Source of the DNA: Bacteroidota bacterium | GTDB lineage: Bacteria > Bacteroidota > Ignavibacteria > Tepidaquicellales > Tepidaquicellaceae | DNA: 8,192 nt | Direction of reading: 5' to 3' | Assembly: GCA_003519545.1 (NCBI GenBank) | Contig: DOWN01000242.1 | Coordinates: 1 to 8,192, forward strand | Shown here: in pieces, positions 5,684-8,192 of the stretch | How the letters are laid out: each line of letters starts with the position of its first letter | Numbering within the stretch: the stretch's first letter is position 1 | Notes under the pieces: model-generated | What the model was told of the DNA's origin: nothing | Database searches by the model: none | What the model saw: the letters and a program-made list of their open reading frames with translations, nothing else | Program-made: the position numbers and the translations under genes

Positions 5684-6601
5684 TTGAAAAAATTTCCTAA
5701 ACATATTACAGGTTTAAAAAATTTAGATAAAGAATTTTTTGAAATAATATTTAAAAAGACTAAAGAATTTAAAAACGAAATTACTTCAAGACGAAATAAA
5801 TTTCCTGATTTGTCAAAATATTCGGTATTAAATTTATTTCTAGAAGATTCAACAAGAACAAGAATCTCTTTTGAACTTGCCGAGAAACATTTAGGAATGA
5901 AAGTTGTAAATTTTAATGCGGGATTGTCATCTCTTTCCAAAGGAGAAAGTTTAATTGATACCGTCAGAAATATTGATGCAATGTATTTTGATTTTATTGT
6001 ATCAAGAAGTTCTTCAGCAGGATTTCCGGAGTTATTAATAAATAATTCCAATGCAAGAATAATTAATGGAGGCGACGGGATATATGAACATCCTACACAG
6101 GGTTTACTTGATATATTTACAATAACAGAAAAATTCAAAAGTTTAAAAGGTTTAAATGTTTGTATCATTGGAGATATATCACACAGCAGAGTTGCTATGT
6201 CAAACATTTTCGGATTAACAAAACTTGGAGCGAAAGTTTCAGTATGCGGACCAAAATCTTTTATTCCTGAAGGAATTGAAAATTTAGGCGTTTCCATAAT
6301 TGATAATACAGATAATGCAATAAAACAGAGCGATGTTGTTATTCTTTTAAGAGTTCAACTGGAAAGAAATGCGGGTTATCTTTTGCCTTCGCTTAAAGAA
6401 TATAATAAATATTATGGATTAAGTTTAAAAAGGCTTGAACTGAATCCTGAATTATTAGTATTGCATCCCGGACCTTGGAATACCGGAGTTGAACTTGATG
6501 AGGAAATTTTAAACTCTCATCAGATTAGATTTTATGAACAGGTTACAAATGGTTTAGCAATTAAGATAGCATTATTTACATTAATGTCGGGAAAAATATA
6601 A
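5684..6601 (+). CDS. pyrB: Aspartate carbamoyltransferase catalytic subunit
   Basis: PyrB joins carbamoyl phosphate and aspartate into N-carbamoylaspartate, the committed step of UMP synthesis, in the cytoplasm as a trimer. The 305-residue length is typical. Active-site elements are visible: STRTR at 56-60 with SFE following, SKGE with S85 and K86 (the loop lent to the neighbouring subunit), R108, HPTQ at 136-139, R169 and RVQ at 223-225. Two motifs depart from the family's usual form: NGGDG (128-132) where NAGDG is common, and HPGPWNTGVEL (261-271) where the usual pattern is HPGPxNRGVE, so T267 replaces an Arg. The start is TTG at 5684: an in-frame stop at 5678-5680 excludes anything upstream, and the next ATG falls after the STRTR motif. 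No pyrI regulatory subunit adjoins. It is 9 nt after mlaE and 1 nt before pyrC. Ornithine carbamoyltransferase is excluded by the SKGE and RVQ motifs. Confidence 0.93.
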   Translation: MKKFPKHITGLKNLDKEFFEIIFKKTKEFKNEITSRRNKFPDLSKYSVLNLFLEDSTRTRISFELAEKHLGMKVVNFNAGLSSLSKGESLIDTVRNIDAMYFDFIVSRSSSAGFPELLINNSNARIINGGDGIYEHPTQGLLDIFTITEKFKSLKGLNVCIIGDISHSRVAMSNIFGLTKLGAKVSVCGPKSFIPEGIENLGVSIIDNTDNAIKQSDVVILLRVQLERNAGYLLPSLKEYNKYYGLSLKRLELNPELLVLHPGPWNTGVELDEEILNSHQIRFYEQVTNGLAIKIALFTLMSGKI

Positions 6602-6602
6602 A

Positions 6603-7895
6603 GTGAAAGTATTATTAAAAAATATTGAATTAATAAACTCTGAAGAAGGGAACTGTCAAAAGTGTGATATTCTTATCACTGATGGAATTATTGAAAAAAT
6701 TGGTGAAGTAAAAAAATATTCAAAAGATACTGATGTAATAGATGCGGGAGACTTAGTTTGCACACCGGGATTTTATGATATGCATGTTCATTTCAGAGAA
6801 CCGGGTCAGACTCACAAAGAAGATTTATTCACCGGCTCGCTCTCGGCAATGAATGGCGGTTTTACAGGTGTTTTATGTATGCCAAATACTTCTCCTGCTT
6901 TAGATAATGTAAACTTAATAAATACTTTAAAAACAAAAACTGCTGATTATTTAGTTGATATTGATTTCACTGCCTGTGTCAGTAAAAACCGTGAAGGTAA
7001 AGAATTAACAAATATATTATCATTAAAAGATGCCGGAGTTGTTGCATTTACTGATGACGGAAGCCCCGTTGAGAATACTGAACTGTTACGAAGAGCATTT
7101 GAATATACTTCACAATGTGATTCATTAATTGTTCAGCATGCAGAGGATATGACACTTTCTAATGGTGGTGTAATGAATGAAGGATATTATTCAACTTCGC
7201 AGGGACTGCGTGGAATTCCTATATCTTCAGAAACATCAATCGTTGCAAGGGATATCGAAATTTGCAGACATATTAAAGGTGCAAGATATCATCTTCAACA
7301 TGTATCATGTGCCGACAGTGTTGAATTAATTCGAAATGCAAAAAAAGTAAATACTAAAAAGTTTTTAAAATATACTACTGAAGTTTGTCCGCATCATTTT
7401 ATTTTAACCGATAAAGCGACTGAAGGATTCAATACAAACGCAAAGATGAATCCGCCTTTAAGAACTGAAAAAGATATTGAAGCGATTTTAGAAGGTCTGA
7501 GAGATGATACTATTGATGTTATTTGCACTGACCATGCACCACATTCTGAACCTGAAAAAAGTTTAACATTTGATAAAGCACCTTTTGGAATAATAGGTCT
7601 TGAAACGTGTTTAGGATTAACATATACATATTTAGTAAAAACCGGAATAATTAGCATTCATAAAATGATAGAAAAATTATCAGATAATCCGAGAAAAATT
7701 CTGAATTTAAAACCGGTTAAAATTATAGAAGGTGAAAAAGCAAATCTAACGGTTTTAAATCTCAATAAACAATGGATAGTTGATAAATTTAAATTTTTAT
7801 CAAAATCAAAAAATACTCCGTTTGACGGATATAAACTCACCTGCCAGCCATTTGCGGTAATTAATAACGATAAAATTTTTTATTCTGAATTATAA
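6603..7895 (+). CDS. pyrC: Dihydroorotase, class I
   Basis: PyrC reversibly cyclises N-carbamoylaspartate to dihydroorotate, directly following PyrB in UMP synthesis. The 430 residues fit class I dihydroorotases. Metal and catalytic signatures appear in order: DMHVHFREPG with H61, H63 and R65; CMPNTSP at 92-98 for substrate binding; FTDDG with D151/D152; QHAED with H179; LQHVS with H233; CPHHF (262-266); NPPLR (283-287); and TDHAPH with catalytic D310. All binuclear-site ligands are therefore retained, so this should be an active enzyme rather than the inactive PyrC' form that scaffolds some aspartate transcarbamoylases. GTG is the start: it lies one base after the pyrB stop and opens straight into the N-terminal beta sandwich (VLLKNIELIN). 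The stop overlaps the start of the next gene by one base (TAATG). Allantoinase and hydantoinase are relatives, but the pyrB neighbour and motifs favour dihydroorotase. Confidence 0.93.
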   Translation: MKVLLKNIELINSEEGNCQKCDILITDGIIEKIGEVKKYSKDTDVIDAGDLVCTPGFYDMHVHFREPGQTHKEDLFTGSLSAMNGGFTGVLCMPNTSPALDNVNLINTLKTKTADYLVDIDFTACVSKNREGKELTNILSLKDAGVVAFTDDGSPVENTELLRRAFEYTSQCDSLIVQHAEDMTLSNGGVMNEGYYSTSQGLRGIPISSETSIVARDIEICRHIKGARYHLQHVSCADSVELIRNAKKVNTKKFLKYTTEVCPHHFILTDKATEGFNTNAKMNPPLRTEKDIEAILEGLRDDTIDVICTDHAPHSEPEKSLTFDKAPFGIIGLETCLGLTYTYLVKTGIISIHKMIEKLSDNPRKILNLKPVKIIEGEKANLTVLNLNKQWIVDKFKFLSKSKNTPFDGYKLTCQPFAVINNDKIFYSEL

Positions 7896-8192
7896 TGGAA
7901 AAAACTTTAAAATTTAAAAACTCGGGAAAGAAATTCAGAGTTAATAATGTTTATTGCATCGGTAAAAATTATTTAGAACATATAAAAGAGTTTGCTAACG
8001 CTGAAATTCCAAAACAACCTGTGGTTTTCAGTAAACCAAACAGTTCTATTATTTCACCTGACGAAGGAATAAAAATTCCTGACTTAAAAGGTGAACTTAT
8101 TTCAAGTAATTTACAAAACGAAACTGAAATTGTAATAGCAATAGCAAAAGACGGATATAAAATTCCAAAGGAATCTGCAAAAGATTATATAT
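7895..8192 (+). CDS. Fumarylacetoacetate hydrolase (FAH) family protein (5' part only)
   Basis: Only the first 99 codons are in the window. They match the start of the FAH/FAHD1 fold, whose members hydrolyse, decarboxylate or isomerise beta-keto acids using a divalent metal. Visible signatures are VYCIGKNYLEHIKEF (19-33), with H29 and E32 at the positions of the His-x-x-Glu dyad of FAHD1; QPVVFSKPNSS (41-51); and ETEIVIAIAK (76-85), where E76 and E78 correspond to two metal-binding glutamates. The residue before the first of these is N75, whereas HHExE is common in the family. The ATG overlaps the pyrC stop by one base, so translation is probably coupled to pyrC. No ribosome site is visible. 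Acylpyruvase, oxaloacetate decarboxylase and 2-hydroxyhepta-2,4-diene-1,7-dioate isomerase are all possible activities; the missing two thirds would be needed to choose. Confidence 0.85.
   Translation, partial: MEKTLKFKNSGKKFRVNNVYCIGKNYLEHIKEFANAEIPKQPVVFSKPNSSIISPDEGIKIPDLKGELISSNLQNETEIVIAIAKDGYKIPKESAKDYI

Noticed and set aside
5677..6297. A 206-codon open frame on the minus strand opposite pyrB
   Set aside because: It lies entirely antisense to a clear pyrB, and its translation shows no recognisable domain. Long antisense frames arise easily from the codon bias of AT-rich genes.
7394..7840. Two minus-strand frames of 87 and 60 codons inside pyrC
   Set aside because: They are antisense to conserved dihydroorotase motifs and have no independent support.

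Overview
The window is an AT-rich stretch (roughly one third G+C by eye) of a chromosome from a member of the Bacteroidota/Ignavibacteria side of the FCB group. Three things point there. Two small secreted proteins end in a type IX secretion (T9SS) C-terminal sorting domain of the 'QNxPNPFNP ... SSGxFxYKL ... KKMxLxK' type, which is especially common in Ignavibacteria-like lineages. The intergenic region carries a promoter of the Bacteroidota form (TTTG-N20-TAnnTTTG). Most starts lack a convincing Shine-Dalgarno sequence. I cannot name a species. The window is almost fully coding, and no gap exceeds 300 bases.

Layout. On the minus strand, 1371 down to 1 holds a two-gene unit: a class I purine nucleoside phosphorylase (punA-like), then a TatD-family metallohydrolase that runs off the left edge. 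A 197-bp divergent intergenic region (1372-1568) follows, with a candidate promoter on each strand and a 15-nt perfect palindrome just downstream of the minus-strand promoter. Everything to the right is on the plus strand: a T9SS cargo protein, a lone nuoI (complex I 2x[4Fe-4S] subunit), a second T9SS cargo protein, a CNNM/CorC-type CBS-domain membrane protein, an MlaE-type ABC permease, pyrB, pyrC, and the start of a fumarylacetoacetate hydrolase (FAH) family gene cut by the right edge.

How the genes fit together. From 3601 onward the plus-strand genes are packed with gaps of 4, 9 and 1 nt and then a 1-nt overlap, so CNNM-mlaE-pyrB-pyrC-FAH is probably one transcript. pyrB and pyrC supply steps two and three of UMP synthesis, and the minus-strand phosphorylase serves purine salvage. 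The other plus-strand neighbours are functionally mixed: envelope transport, secreted proteins and one respiratory subunit. The nuoI and mlaE genes each stand apart from their usual partners.

I see no mobile element, CRISPR array, tRNA or rRNA, and no convincing new multi-gene system. The points most worth a second look are the orphan nuoI, the orphan mlaE, a PyrB with altered family motifs, a phosphorylase that begins at its phosphate loop, and the divergent regulatory region.
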